A stretch of 17,614 nt of DNA from Balneolaceae bacterium UBA2956 (GTDB lineage Bacteria > Bacteroidota > Rhodothermia > Balneolales > Balneolaceae). The DNA is taken from assembly GCA_002348545.1 (NCBI GenBank), contig DEBM01000052.1:1-17614 (forward strand), read 5' to 3'. A program made the translations under genes and the position numbers. Positions 1 to 7,784 of this stretch are shown one piece after another (within the stretch, counting starts at the first letter, position 1; each line of letters begins with the position of its first letter). A model generated the notes under the pieces. It was not told the origin of the DNA. It worked only from the letters and a program-made list of their open reading frames with translations, and searched no databases.

Positions 1-1113
1 GGAAATCCCTCTCCAAAGTATGATTCAATTACTCGACAAAGTATGAAAAATAGCCTAACTCTGTCACAGGATCAGGTTCAGGAAAAATTGCAAAATGGGG
101 ATGAATATGTCATTCGTCTAAAAGTCCCACGTCGCGATACCGTTAAATTTAAAGATGAAATTAGAGGGATTGTTTCATTCGATACGGCCGGATTGGACGA
201 CCAAGTTTTGCTTAAATCTGATGGTATGCCAACGTATCACTTAGCCAACGTAGTGGATGATCACACGATGGAAATTACTCATGTTATTCGTGGGGAAGAA
301 TGGCTGAGTTCGGCGCCTAAGCATATGTTATTGTATAAGGCTTTTGGTTGGGAAGCGCCAACGATGGCGCATCTGCCACTGATAATGTCACCAAGCGGTG
401 GAAAATTATCTAAGCGAAAAGCTGAGACCGAAGGTATTCCTGTGAATACCAAAGAATATCGATTTGGGCATTATGAACCGGAAGCATTAATCAATTTCTT
501 AGCATTTTTAGGATGGAATCCTGGCGATGATAGCGAAGTACATAATATGAGTTCTCTCTGTGAAAAATTTACTTTAGACCGCGTTAGTAAAGGTGGAGCT
601 GTCTTTAATTATAAAAAGCTTATGTGGTACAATGAGTATTATGTTCATCATAGGACCATAGAGGAACTATTGCCCCAAATACAGAAGCTGTTTATAGCTA
701 GTGGATTAAAAGCAAATGACGCAACTTTCTTGAAGATGGTAGTAGCGCTGCTTCATGAACGAGTCTCTAAAGTAGATGAGTTTGTAACTATGGGCCGTTT
801 TTTTTATGAAGCTCCTAAAAATTATAATGAGGAGGCCCTAAAAAAGTGGAGTGATCAGAGTGCAGCATTTGTCAGATCTTTTGTTGGCCGCTTGGCTGAA
901 ATAGCTGAGCAAGAATTTACGGCAGTCGTCATAAAGCATGCCTTAGAAGCTACTGTGGATGCAGAGTCTGTAGGTTTCGGTAAAGTTATGATGCCTGTTA
1001 GAATTGCTTTATCGGGTCAAAGTTTTGGGCCTGATTTATTTCCTGCCATGGAATTGATTGGGAAAACCGAGTGTCTTTCACGCATGCAAACCGCTGTGGG
1101 GCGTTTAGGCTAA
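1..1113 (+). CDS. gltX: Glutamyl-tRNA synthetase, C-terminal part (5' end outside window)
   Basis: Class I aminoacyl-tRNA synthetase that charges tRNA-Glu with glutamate in the cytoplasm. The reading frame is open from base 1, so the gene enters from the left; the first ATG at 43 is internal, because typical GltX sequence (YDSITRQS) lies before it. The N-terminal HIGH motif is therefore off-window. About 370 codons are visible. Seen here: the Rossmann-fold segment with VLLKSDGMPTYHLANVVDDH and ITHVIRGEEWLSSAPKH, then the ATP-binding KMSKS-type loop as GGKLSKRK near bases 397-420. The helical anticodon-binding domain follows and ends in the family-typical GPDLFPAMELIGK stretch. The C-terminus looks complete. 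Its stop codon overlaps the stop of the convergent nhaC gene by four bases, with no terminator in between. Identification is firm. Glu versus non-discriminating Glu/Gln specificity cannot be decided from this fragment. Confidence 0.96.
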   Translation, partial: GNPSPKYDSITRQSMKNSLTLSQDQVQEKLQNGDEYVIRLKVPRRDTVKFKDEIRGIVSFDTAGLDDQVLLKSDGMPTYHLANVVDDHTMEITHVIRGEEWLSSAPKHMLLYKAFGWEAPTMAHLPLIMSPSGGKLSKRKAETEGIPVNTKEYRFGHYEPEALINFLAFLGWNPGDDSEVHNMSSLCEKFTLDRVSKGGAVFNYKKLMWYNEYYVHHRTIEELLPQIQKLFIASGLKANDATFLKMVVALLHERVSKVDEFVTMGRFFYEAPKNYNEEALKKWSDQSAAFVRSFVGRLAEIAEQEFTAVVIKHALEATVDAESVGFGKVMMPVRIALSGQSFGPDLFPAMELIGKTECLSRMQTAVGRLG

Positions 1114-2582
1114 TCCACATTTGTTCTAGCATCCTTTAGCGCTCGTATTTTTATACCCATATAGGCATAAAAAATGGTCATAAAGGGGCTAATTAGGTTA
1201 AAAAACGCAAAGGGGAGGTAGGTAAAGGTAGCTACTCCTAATACGTTTGCGTGATATGCTCCACATGTATTCCAAGGGATTAGAGCGGAGGTGACGGTAC
1301 CTGAATCTTCAAGTGTTCTACTTAAGTTTTCTGGCGCTAAGCCTTTCTCTTTATACGTGTCGGTATACATTCGACCAGGCACTACGATCGCTAGATACTG
1401 ATCAGAAGCAGTGATGTTAAAAAATATACAAGTACCTGCTGTTGATGCTACTAAGGATCCTGTTGAGTTAACAACGCTTATTATAGATTCTGCTATTCGC
1501 CTAAGCATTCCTGTGCCTTCCATTACGCCTCCAAAAATCATGGCAGAAACGATGAGCCACACTGTCCCCAGCATGCCGTACATTCCTCCTGACTTTAGTA
1601 AATCGTCTACAATCTCTTGACCAGTAATAATTTGTATATCGCCATAAAATGCTTTCATGATACCTACATAGTAGGCTTCTGCTGAGAGGTACTCATACTC
1701 TGAGACGCTTAAAACAGTTTCTGGCTGAAATATTGCGGCAAAAATTCCTCCTAATATCGCCCCAAACATAATCGTTGGTATCGCAGGAATTTTGCGAATA
1801 ATCATAATAACGACGACAATAGGTACAATAAATAGTACAGGTGAGATGTAAAAACTCCCTTTGATAGCATCTAGGATTTCTTGCGTACTTGTTGTACTCC
1901 CACTGGAGTCCTGCATAAGTCCAATAATCAAAAAGATGATAAGTGTAATGGTAATAGAGGGTACCGTAGTATAAGCCATATATCGAATATGAGTAAAAAG
2001 ATCGGTACCTACCATAGCCGGGGCTAAGTTAGTGGTATCGGAGAGGGGAGACATTTTATCACCAAAATATGCTCCAGAAATAATAGCGCCTGCAACTATA
2101 CCTGGTTTTAAGCCTAAAGCAGTGCCAATCCCGATTAAAGCAATTCCAACCGTAGCTGCTGTTGTCCATGAAGAACCAGTTGCAATAGAAACTATGGCAC
2201 ATACAATAGTGGCAGCAACCAAAAAAGTGGTGGGGTTTAATACTTGTAATCCATAGTAAATCATGGCAGGTACTATGCCACTTAATAACCAAGTTCCCGC
2301 TAAAGATCCGATCAGCAGAAGTATGATAATGGATGATAGGGCCGAAGAAATACTCTTGACAATACTACTGCGTATCTTTTTCCAGTTATATCCCAAACGG
2401 ATACCGACAATAGATGCTACTCCAGCAGAAAGCATTAAAATGATTTGATTGGAGCCATCCAATGCGGCATCACCAAATATACGAACGTTAATGAATAAGG
2501 CGATTATCAGAAACAGGATGGGTAATAAAGCTTGTAATATACTTGGTTTAAGTGGTTTAATGGTCACTTGGGTATCTGGCAT
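1110..2582 (-). CDS. nhaC: Na+/H+ antiporter, NhaC family
   Basis: Inner-membrane secondary transporter expected to exchange cytoplasmic Na+ for external H+, contributing to sodium and pH homeostasis. The 490-residue protein is of normal family length, with about 11-12 hydrophobic segments spread over residues 15-480. Two stretches are characteristic of NhaC: TGSSWTTAATVG (about residues 135-146) and GDKMSPLSDTTNLAPAM (about 174-190). The C-terminal half carries a second conserved block, ASDQYLAIVVPGRMY, followed by SRTLEDSGTVTSALIPWNTCG. The ATG at 2582 is followed by a short polar N-terminus before the first membrane helix. I see no Shine-Dalgarno sequence ahead of it. It stands alone on its strand, diverges from the thioredoxin-like gene and overlaps the end of gltX by four bases. 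Family assignment is strong. The exact cation (Na+, Li+, or malate/lactate coupling as in MleN relatives) is inferred only. Confidence 0.93.
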   Translation of the reverse strand: MPDTQVTIKPLKPSILQALLPILFLIIALFINVRIFGDAALDGSNQIILMLSAGVASIVGIRLGYNWKKIRSSIVKSISSALSSIIILLLIGSLAGTWLLSGIVPAMIYYGLQVLNPTTFLVAATIVCAIVSIATGSSWTTAATVGIALIGIGTALGLKPGIVAGAIISGAYFGDKMSPLSDTTNLAPAMVGTDLFTHIRYMAYTTVPSITITLIIFLIIGLMQDSSGSTTSTQEILDAIKGSFYISPVLFIVPIVVVIMIIRKIPAIPTIMFGAILGGIFAAIFQPETVLSVSEYEYLSAEAYYVGIMKAFYGDIQIITGQEIVDDLLKSGGMYGMLGTVWLIVSAMIFGGVMEGTGMLRRIAESIISVVNSTGSLVASTAGTCIFFNITASDQYLAIVVPGRMYTDTYKEKGLAPENLSRTLEDSGTVTSALIPWNTCGAYHANVLGVATFTYLPFAFFNLISPFMTIFYAYMGIKIRALKDARTNVD

Positions 2583-2701
2583 AAAAAAGGGATGTAGAAT
2601 TAATTAGATGCAATAAATATTGAAGATAATGAAACGATTGTAGTTATTTCAATGCATAACGAAATACTCTATATTAATTGCTATATAAATCAAAAATTCG
2701 G
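2583..2701. promoter_or_regulatory. Divergent intergenic region, likely promoters for nhaC and the thioredoxin-regulator pair
   Basis: This AT-rich 119-base gap separates two divergent genes, so promoters for both should lie here. On the + strand a weak sigma70-like pair can be drawn: TTTCAA at 2647-2652 and TATATT at 2670-2675, 17 bases apart, which would place transcription start about 20 bases before the ATG at 2702. No clear pair stands out for nhaC. I see no strong palindromic metal-regulator operator. The boxes are weak matches and are offered as candidates only. Confidence 0.3.
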
Positions 2702-3262
2702 ATGCGAGCAATACTTTCAGTTACTCTATTTAGCCTTTTATTATGTCCGTCATTTGCTCAGGCTCAGTTACTATACAATCAAAGTGACAACGCTGGTGAT
2801 AAATCAATCTCGGGCCACTACCAAATTCAATCCAGTATTGATTCTGGTTTTGAGTGGGTGATTCTTGAAGAAGCTCAACGGAAGGCCGCTGAATCACAAA
2901 AAAAATTACTGATTTTTGGGTATGCTGAATGGTGTACATACTGCCTTAAAATGCGTAAAGAAAGTCTATCTGACTCAACTGTTAGAGATGCTATCAACCG
3001 GTATTTTATACCCGTACAGTTGGACGGTGAATCTGCAGATTCAGTGGTATTTAATGGTACGCAGTACACAAAAAATCAATTTGCTCGCGGCCTTCGACTT
3101 CAATCCTTTCCTACCCATTATTTTGTTGATGAAGAAGGTGGAGTGATAGGGGCACAACCGGGATACATTGCAGCAGATATTTACGCGCGCCTCCTACACT
3201 ATGTAGGTAGTAACGCCTATGAGCGTATTACTTTTGATCAATACATAGATATAGGAATGTAA
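2702..3262 (+). CDS. Exported thioredoxin-fold protein with CTYC active site
   Basis: Predicted extracytoplasmic thiol-disulfide protein of 186 residues. The ATG at 2702 is chosen over an upstream TTG at 2678 because it directly begins a signal peptide: hydrophobic core from residue 3 to about 17, and cleavage probable after AQA (about residue 21). There is a Cys at residue 15, but no proper lipobox, so a lipoprotein is unlikely. The mature part has the pattern of thioredoxin_7/SoxW-like proteins: a long helix (EEAQRKAAESQKKLLIF), the active site WCTYC (Cys78 and Cys81), and the cis-proline loop SFPTHYF (Pro137). The CTYC pair suggests a redox-active rather than structural domain. It could be a reductant for periplasmic disulfides or for cytochrome maturation, but no partner is visible. 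Its stop codon overlaps the start of the next gene by one base (TAATG), implying co-transcription and translational coupling with the metalloregulator. Confidence 0.85.
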   Translation: MRAILSVTLFSLLLCPSFAQAQLLYNQSDNAGDKSISGHYQIQSSIDSGFEWVILEEAQRKAAESQKKLLIFGYAEWCTYCLKMRKESLSDSTVRDAINRYFIPVQLDGESADSVVFNGTQYTKNQFARGLRLQSFPTHYFVDEEGGVIGAQPGYIAADIYARLLHYVGSNAYERITFDQYIDIGM

Positions 3263-3927
3263 TGCGACTAAGCCAAGCTTTAGAAGATTATTTGAAAGTT
3301 ATTTATGTCTTGGAGGCAGATGGTGAAAAAGCAACTACAACGGCTATTGCTCAGGCTTTAGAAGTTTCGAATGCCTCAGTGACTAATATGTTAAAAAAGC
3401 TTGCTAGGATGAACTTAATCGTTCATGAATCATACAAGGGTGCAGAATTAAGCCTAGCTGGAAAAAAAGTTGCTCTTGAAATTCTGCGTCACCATCGATT
3501 ATTAGAGTTATACTTGAAAGAGGTCATGGGCTATTCATGGGATGAAGTTCATGAGGAAGCAGAAAAGCTAGAACACCATATTTCTGAACAGTTTGAGGAT
3601 CGTATTGCTGAATTACTCAACCATCCTACATACGATCCTCATGGAGATCCTATTCCAACAAAAGATGGGATTATGCCAGAAAAAGCAACTTTAGCGTTAA
3701 ATGATGCAGAACTTAATACATTGTATATGGTAGGAAGAGTTCGTGATCAAAATCCTGAATTACTTCGTTACCTTGAACAGCAGGGTGTATTACCAGGAGT
3801 TGAGCTCACAATAATTGAAAAGGCCCCATTTGATGGTCCAATAAGATTAGAGATTGGTAAGGAAATCATCTGTTTAGGCTTTACAATTACCCAAAATATC
3901 TTTCTTATTCTACCCTCTCAGCAATAA
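3262..3927 (+). CDS. DtxR/MntR-family metal-dependent transcriptional regulator
   Basis: Cytoplasmic metal-sensing repressor of 221 residues. Residues 1-60 form the winged helix with the typical opening SQALEDYLKVIY and recognition helix region VSNASVTNMLKKL. Residues 70-135 are the dimerisation and metal-binding domain, with RHHRLLE (His77/78, Glu82) and HEEAEKLEHH (97-106). Residues about 145-218 form a FeoA/SH3-like C-terminal domain, as in three-domain DtxR/IdeR proteins. At the position of DtxR Cys102 there is a glutamate (about Glu101), followed by Glu104 and His105; this arrangement is closer to Mn-sensing MntR than to Fe-sensing DtxR. Mn versus Fe specificity is therefore an inference. 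The ATG overlaps the stop of the thioredoxin-like gene (TAATG). Its 3' end overlaps the convergent broken PD40 gene by 23 bases. No metal transporter gene lies next to it. Confidence 0.92.
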   Translation: MRLSQALEDYLKVIYVLEADGEKATTTAIAQALEVSNASVTNMLKKLARMNLIVHESYKGAELSLAGKKVALEILRHHRLLELYLKEVMGYSWDEVHEEAEKLEHHISEQFEDRIAELLNHPTYDPHGDPIPTKDGIMPEKATLALNDAELNTLYMVGRVRDQNPELLRYLEQQGVLPGVELTIIEKAPFDGPIRLEIGKEIICLGFTITQNIFLILPSQQ

Positions 3928-4339
3928 ACACGTAAGTAGATAGATCACCCCCATTCAAGCGGTTAAAAGCAAAAATAAGCTTATTTTCATTGTGAGAAAA
4001 CTTAGGGAAGGAATCAAAGGTGTAATCAAAGCTAAGTTGCGTTATAACGGTTCCGTCTATATTGATCATAAACAGATTGAAAGGAAAACCTCTGTTTGAC
4101 TTGTGATTAGATGCAAAAACAAATTTTTCATCACCAAAACCGAGGTAGGCTTCCTTATTTTCTGCTCTAGAGGTTTACTGCCGAATATTTCGGATGTGTT
4201 CCTCATTTTCGTAACGAAAGCTATCCTTGACCCGATCATATAGGGCTTCGGATGATTCTGGAGTTAAATAAACATGAAGACCAAAGCCTAGGATAATTAA
4301 AAATGCAGTAAGTAAACGTATGAATAGTAGGTTATACAT
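3905..4339 (-). pseudogene. Broken PD40/TolB-like beta-propeller gene with in-frame stop
   Basis: Reading the - strand from an ATG at 4339 gives 54 codons: an N-terminal membrane anchor or signal (about residues 4-24) and a charged stretch ending HIRNIRQ. A TAA follows at 4177-4175. In the same frame, another 89 codons continue without interruption to a TAA at 3907-3905. This second part (ENKEAYLGFGDEKFVFASN, then NLFMINIDG, FDSFPKFSHNENKLIFAFN and a final FIAERVE) matches the blade pattern of PD40/WD40-like TolB-type propellers. The upstream HIRNIRQ also matches what precedes the first blade in such proteins. Full-length relatives are a few hundred residues, so most blades appear to be missing and the gene looks like an internally deleted, decayed copy. 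Alternatives are a sequencing error at the stop or two short real genes. The end overlaps the convergent regulator gene by 23 bases. Family resemblance was judged by eye from motifs. Confidence 0.72.
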
Positions 4340-4425
4340 GGATATAATCTCTGCAGGAGACTTAATCAGTCTAAAAAATCATTAGAATAAATAACAGATC
4401 AGGATAATAAAAATACAAAAATTTA

Positions 4426-6831
4426 CTACTTCAATTGCACAATCGTGCAACCCGATCCACCCACATCTTCATTGGCGAGTTCAAAACGAAATACATCGTT
4501 TCGTTCGTTTAAATAATCGTGAATCACCTCTTTTAAGATACCATCGCCTTTGCCATGAACTAATTCTATCGTACTCAAACCACGAAACAAGGCCTTATCA
4601 ATATATTCCTGAAGTTCATTTAGGGCTTGGTCAGTGCGTTTACCACGAAGATCTAATTTAATGGGGAGAGGCGTACGCAAAGAGTCAATATTGTATGAGG
4701 TCGTTTGAGTTTTTGAAAAGCTTATTTTTTTAGATTTGGGAGCCTGAACATGTACTAAATTTTTATAGATGGTTTTCAATCGCAGTCCGTTTGTCTGAAC
4801 AACAGCCTGTTTCCCGTTTAGCTCTATAAGTTCACCATGGGTGTTTCCATCTAAAAATCGAACAAAATCACCTACTTTTGGGGGCTTTTTTGAGGCTTGC
4901 ATAGCCATTTCTACCGATTTCTGTTCCTCTATTTTGAGCAATTCAGAGGATACTTCATCTTTATAATCTTCAAGTTTACTACGAATAGCTTGGACATTTT
5001 TCTTTGAGTTTTTTTTCTGCTCAACAATCTGTTGAACGGCTTTTTCAACCTTTTTATTAGCTCCATCCATAATCCTCTTGGCCTCTTTTAAGGCCTTTTC
5101 TCGAATGGCTATTTTTTCTTTATAAAGTGACTCTAACTTATGTTCATAGGTGCGTTTTTCCTTTTGAGTTTTCTCCTGTAATACTTTCAAATTCTCCTCA
5201 AGTTTGGCTACTTCTTGTGTCTTAGTTTCCATCTCACCTATGAGAGATTCTAGCGTATTCTTTTGCATACCCAGCACATTTCGGGCTCGATTGAGTATTA
5301 AGGAAGGCAGGCGCATCCTCTGGGCAATATCAAAAGCATAGGAACTACCGGGCACACCTTTCTTAAATTGATAGGTGGGTGCTAAATGAGCCTGGTCAAA
5401 TTCCATGGATCCATTTACTGCTTTTTCATGATCATGTGCAAACACTTTTAGCGACCCATGGTGGGTGGTCACCACCAAAAAAGCTTCTCTATCCAACATG
5501 GATTCAATAAAGGATTGAAATAAAGCCCCTCCTTCTTCAGGGTCTGTGCCGGCAGCGGCTTCATCAATGAGTATTAGCCCCCCTTTTTTCACCTTTTCAG
5601 TGGTAAAGCGCATCCATTGTAGGCGAGAAGAAAAGGTGCTTAGATCGTTTTCAATAGACTGTTCATCGCCCATATCAACGAACCAGCCAGTTACAATAGG
5701 TACCTCTGAATTTGGATCCGCTGGTATACCCCATCCACATTGCACCATCACCGTAGATAGTCCAATAGTTTTCATAGCAACCGATTTGCCGCCTGCGTTC
5801 GGGCCAGTAATCAAAAGACACCGTTCGCTTGGTTCCATTCTTAGCTGCATAGGAACAATGTGTTCGGTTTCCTTTTGGCCGATGTTTTTAATCTTTAATA
5901 GAGGGTTATGGGCTTTTTTAAGGTCCAGCACCCCGTTAGAAGATAGCAGCGGAATGGAGCCAGATATCTCAAGAGTACATTGGGCTTTGGCATACACTTG
6001 ATCTAGATGAGCTAGGTAACTAATGTTATCTGAGAACCAATCAACATACATACGGACATGATCGGTTAGCGCTTTTAAAATCCGTTCAATTTCTTTCTGT
6101 TCAGCAATTTCCAACTCCCGAATATCGTTATTCAGATGCAGTGCTTCGGCAGGTTCTAAGTACACAGTTTGCCCCGTTGCTGAAACATCATGCACAAAGC
6201 CTGCAATCTTCCGTTTATACTCTGCTTGGATAGGAATAACCATACGTCCATTTCTAATTGTAGCCCCTTCATCCCCACTCATACCCTCTTTCTGTGCCCT
6301 TTTGAGTGTTTTCTGAATGGCATTTCTAAGCTGATTACGCTTATTACGCAAGCTCTTTCTCACTTGTTGCAGTTCCGGACTAGCATCATTTTTTAGGTCA
6401 CCTCGATCCGAAATTTTAGACTGAATGTGATCCTCTAAATCCTTCATTGGTATCAGCATTTGGGCAATATCATTCAATTCTGGAAAGTTTTCCTCACATT
6501 GCTTAAAAAATTTTTTCATTCGCCTACTCAGCGTAGCAATGATCAATAAGTCTTGAAAACTAGCTAAATTCAACACAGTACCCTCAATCCGAACCTGCTT
6601 CAAATAACTGCGGATTTCGGGTTGATGTTCACTTGGGTAGGCCTCACCGCTTTGTAGTAGTAACATCATTTCGTGGGTGCATGACATATCTTTTTGTATG
6701 CGAAGCTCGGTGGTACTGGGCAAAAGATCAGATATAGCTTCCTTACCCAATTCACTACGACAATAGCGTAATGTTTGATTTTTTATAGTTTGTAGGCCAA
6801 GTTTATTGAGGGTTTGGGATAAGGTTATCAT
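4426..6831 (-). CDS. mutS2: MutS2 family ATPase/endonuclease with Smr domain
   Basis: Cytoplasmic DNA- or ribosome-associated ATPase of 801 residues, a normal MutS2 length. It lacks the MutS mismatch-recognition domain and starts directly with the core/lever region (residues 1-310, including NGRMVIPIQAEYKRKIAG and DVSATGQTVYLEP). The ABC-type ATPase has Walker A GPNAGGKS (343-350), the STFSSRL segment (about 399-404), Walker B LILIDEAAAGTDPEEG (419-434) and VVTTHHGSLK. A lysine/glutamate-rich coiled coil covers about residues 520-640. The C-terminal Smr nuclease domain covers about 726-801, with LDLRGKR and HGKGDGIL. In other bacteria MutS2 is known to suppress recombination or to rescue collided ribosomes; which applies here is unknown. 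It diverges from the PhzF-like gene and lies downstream of nothing on its own strand, so it is probably transcribed alone. The ATG at 6831 gives the usual family N-terminus. Confidence 0.95.
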   Translation of the reverse strand: MITLSQTLNKLGLQTIKNQTLRYCRSELGKEAISDLLPSTTELRIQKDMSCTHEMMLLLQSGEAYPSEHQPEIRSYLKQVRIEGTVLNLASFQDLLIIATLSRRMKKFFKQCEENFPELNDIAQMLIPMKDLEDHIQSKISDRGDLKNDASPELQQVRKSLRNKRNQLRNAIQKTLKRAQKEGMSGDEGATIRNGRMVIPIQAEYKRKIAGFVHDVSATGQTVYLEPAEALHLNNDIRELEIAEQKEIERILKALTDHVRMYVDWFSDNISYLAHLDQVYAKAQCTLEISGSIPLLSSNGVLDLKKAHNPLLKIKNIGQKETEHIVPMQLRMEPSERCLLITGPNAGGKSVAMKTIGLSTVMVQCGWGIPADPNSEVPIVTGWFVDMGDEQSIENDLSTFSSRLQWMRFTTEKVKKGGLILIDEAAAGTDPEEGGALFQSFIESMLDREAFLVVTTHHGSLKVFAHDHEKAVNGSMEFDQAHLAPTYQFKKGVPGSSYAFDIAQRMRLPSLILNRARNVLGMQKNTLESLIGEMETKTQEVAKLEENLKVLQEKTQKEKRTYEHKLESLYKEKIAIREKALKEAKRIMDGANKKVEKAVQQIVEQKKNSKKNVQAIRSKLEDYKDEVSSELLKIEEQKSVEMAMQASKKPPKVGDFVRFLDGNTHGELIELNGKQAVVQTNGLRLKTIYKNLVHVQAPKSKKISFSKTQTTSYNIDSLRTPLPIKLDLRGKRTDQALNELQEYIDKALFRGLSTIELVHGKGDGILKEVIHDYLNERNDVFRFELANEDVGGSGCTIVQLK

Positions 6832-6953
6832 TGCTAAATACGGTATTTACCACATTATATTGCTCTCTAAAATATAGCAACCAAAAATATACTGTTTTCA
6901 TTTGCTAAGCGGTTATCTTAGCTCTAATTTCTTTATCTAAAAAAAAACACCCT
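6832..6953. promoter_or_regulatory. Divergent promoter region between mutS2 and phzF-like gene
   Basis: This 122-base AT-rich gap must drive both flanking genes. For mutS2, a perfect TATAAT on the - strand (6859-6854) lies 22 bases before the ATG, with a TTGGTT about 19 bases further upstream (6884-6879); this is a plausible but long-spaced sigma70 promoter. A 7-base inverted repeat around one central base (6835-6849) sits between that box and the start codon. Weaker boxes could serve the + strand gene. Functional assignment is tentative. Confidence 0.4.
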
Positions 6954-7757
6954 ATGATTCTCTCATTCTTTCAAGTAGATGCATTTAGTTCGGTACCGTT
7001 TTCCGGAAATCCTGCTGCGGTTTACCCGTTACAATATTGGTTGCCGGATTCTAAGCTACAGGCCATAGCCATGGAACATCAACTAGCTGAAACCGCCTTT
7101 TTTGTTCAATCAGACTCTAATTACGAGCTGCGTTGGTTTAGTCCAGAAACAGAAGTTGATTTATGTGGCCATGCAACCTTAGCCACTGCTCACGTTCTAT
7201 ATAACGAATTAGGTGTGAAACGGAAGCGGCTAAAATTTCTTACCCGATCCGGAACTCTTACAGTACAACAAACTGCCGACGGATTTATAATGGATTTCCC
7301 ACTAATACCACTCGAAAAATTTACGGGAGATCAACAAGCTCTAACTGAGGCATTGGTTTTGGAGCAAACACCCGTTTCTATCTGGCAGGCTGATGATATT
7401 TTAGTTGAACTCTCAAGCCAGACTCAAGTTGCTAAACTCGAACCCAATATGCAGGCCTTAGCACAAATACCAACGCGAGGGGTTATTGTCACGGCTTTGT
7501 CAAAATCAAGTAATATTGATTTCATTTCACGCTTTTTTGGTCCTAGGGTGGGAGTGAATGAGGATGCGGTGACAGGTTCTGCTCATACAAAATTAGCTCC
7601 CTTTTGGGCTGAAAAACTCGGTAAAAATACCCTTAAAGCCAAGCAAATATCCAAACGTGGTGGGGAACTATCTCTAGAAGTAAAAGGAGAACGAGTATTC
7701 ATTACCGGACAAGCAGTACGATTTTCCAGAGGGGAAAGCACAGTGCCTAATGTCTAA
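6954..7757 (+). CDS. PhzF family isomerase/epimerase-like protein
   Basis: Cytoplasmic enzyme of the diaminopimelate-epimerase fold, 267 residues (family usually 260-300). It shows the PhzF signature regions in order. The N-terminal FQVDAFSSVPFSGNPAAVY (about 6-24) is followed by AETAFF with the presumed catalytic Glu46. Next come RWFSPETEVDLCGHATLATA (60-79) and, in the second half, the mirror motif EDAVTGSAHTKLAPFW (about 203-218), whose Asp and GSAH sequence line the active site in known members. PhzF itself isomerises a phenazine precursor. Most genomic members, like this one with no phenazine genes nearby, have an unknown substrate. The ATG at 6954 starts right at the conserved first strand. 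The permease gene begins 27 bases downstream on the same strand, so the two probably form one transcript. Whether they are functionally connected is unknown. Confidence 0.93.
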   Translation: MILSFFQVDAFSSVPFSGNPAAVYPLQYWLPDSKLQAIAMEHQLAETAFFVQSDSNYELRWFSPETEVDLCGHATLATAHVLYNELGVKRKRLKFLTRSGTLTVQQTADGFIMDFPLIPLEKFTGDQQALTEALVLEQTPVSIWQADDILVELSSQTQVAKLEPNMQALAQIPTRGVIVTALSKSSNIDFISRFFGPRVGVNEDAVTGSAHTKLAPFWAEKLGKNTLKAKQISKRGGELSLEVKGERVFITGQAVRFSRGESTVPNV

Positions 7758-7784
7758 GTCTTTAACCATTAGAATAGAGAATTT

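Noticed and set aside
2678..2701. Upstream TTG start adding eight residues to the thioredoxin-like protein
   Set aside because: The ATG at 2702 starts directly with a well-formed signal peptide; the TTG would add a charged stretch before it without a ribosome binding site.
4358..4372. AGACT/AGTCT hairpin next to an A-run between the broken PD40 gene and mutS2
   Set aside because: On the - strand, where mutS2 and the remnant are read, the T-run comes before the hairpin, and the stem is only five bases. Not a terminator for either gene.
4435..4450. Six-base inverted repeat (TTGCAC/GTGCAA) at the end of mutS2 as a terminator
   Set aside because: It lies within the last codons of the gene and the first T-rich stretch follows only about 20 bases later, so it does not have the form of an intrinsic terminator.
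5546..6001. Open frame of 151 codons on the + strand inside mutS2
   Set aside because: Antisense to the MutS2 ATPase domain, low-complexity Ser/Pro-rich product and no family features; a shadow frame.
6835..6849. Perfect 15-base palindrome (TAAATAC-G-GTATTTA) just upstream of the mutS2 start, operator-like
   Set aside because: Arms of seven AT-rich bases are expected about once by chance in a window of this size, and no regulator next to it suggests an operator. Kept only as a note in the promoter region.
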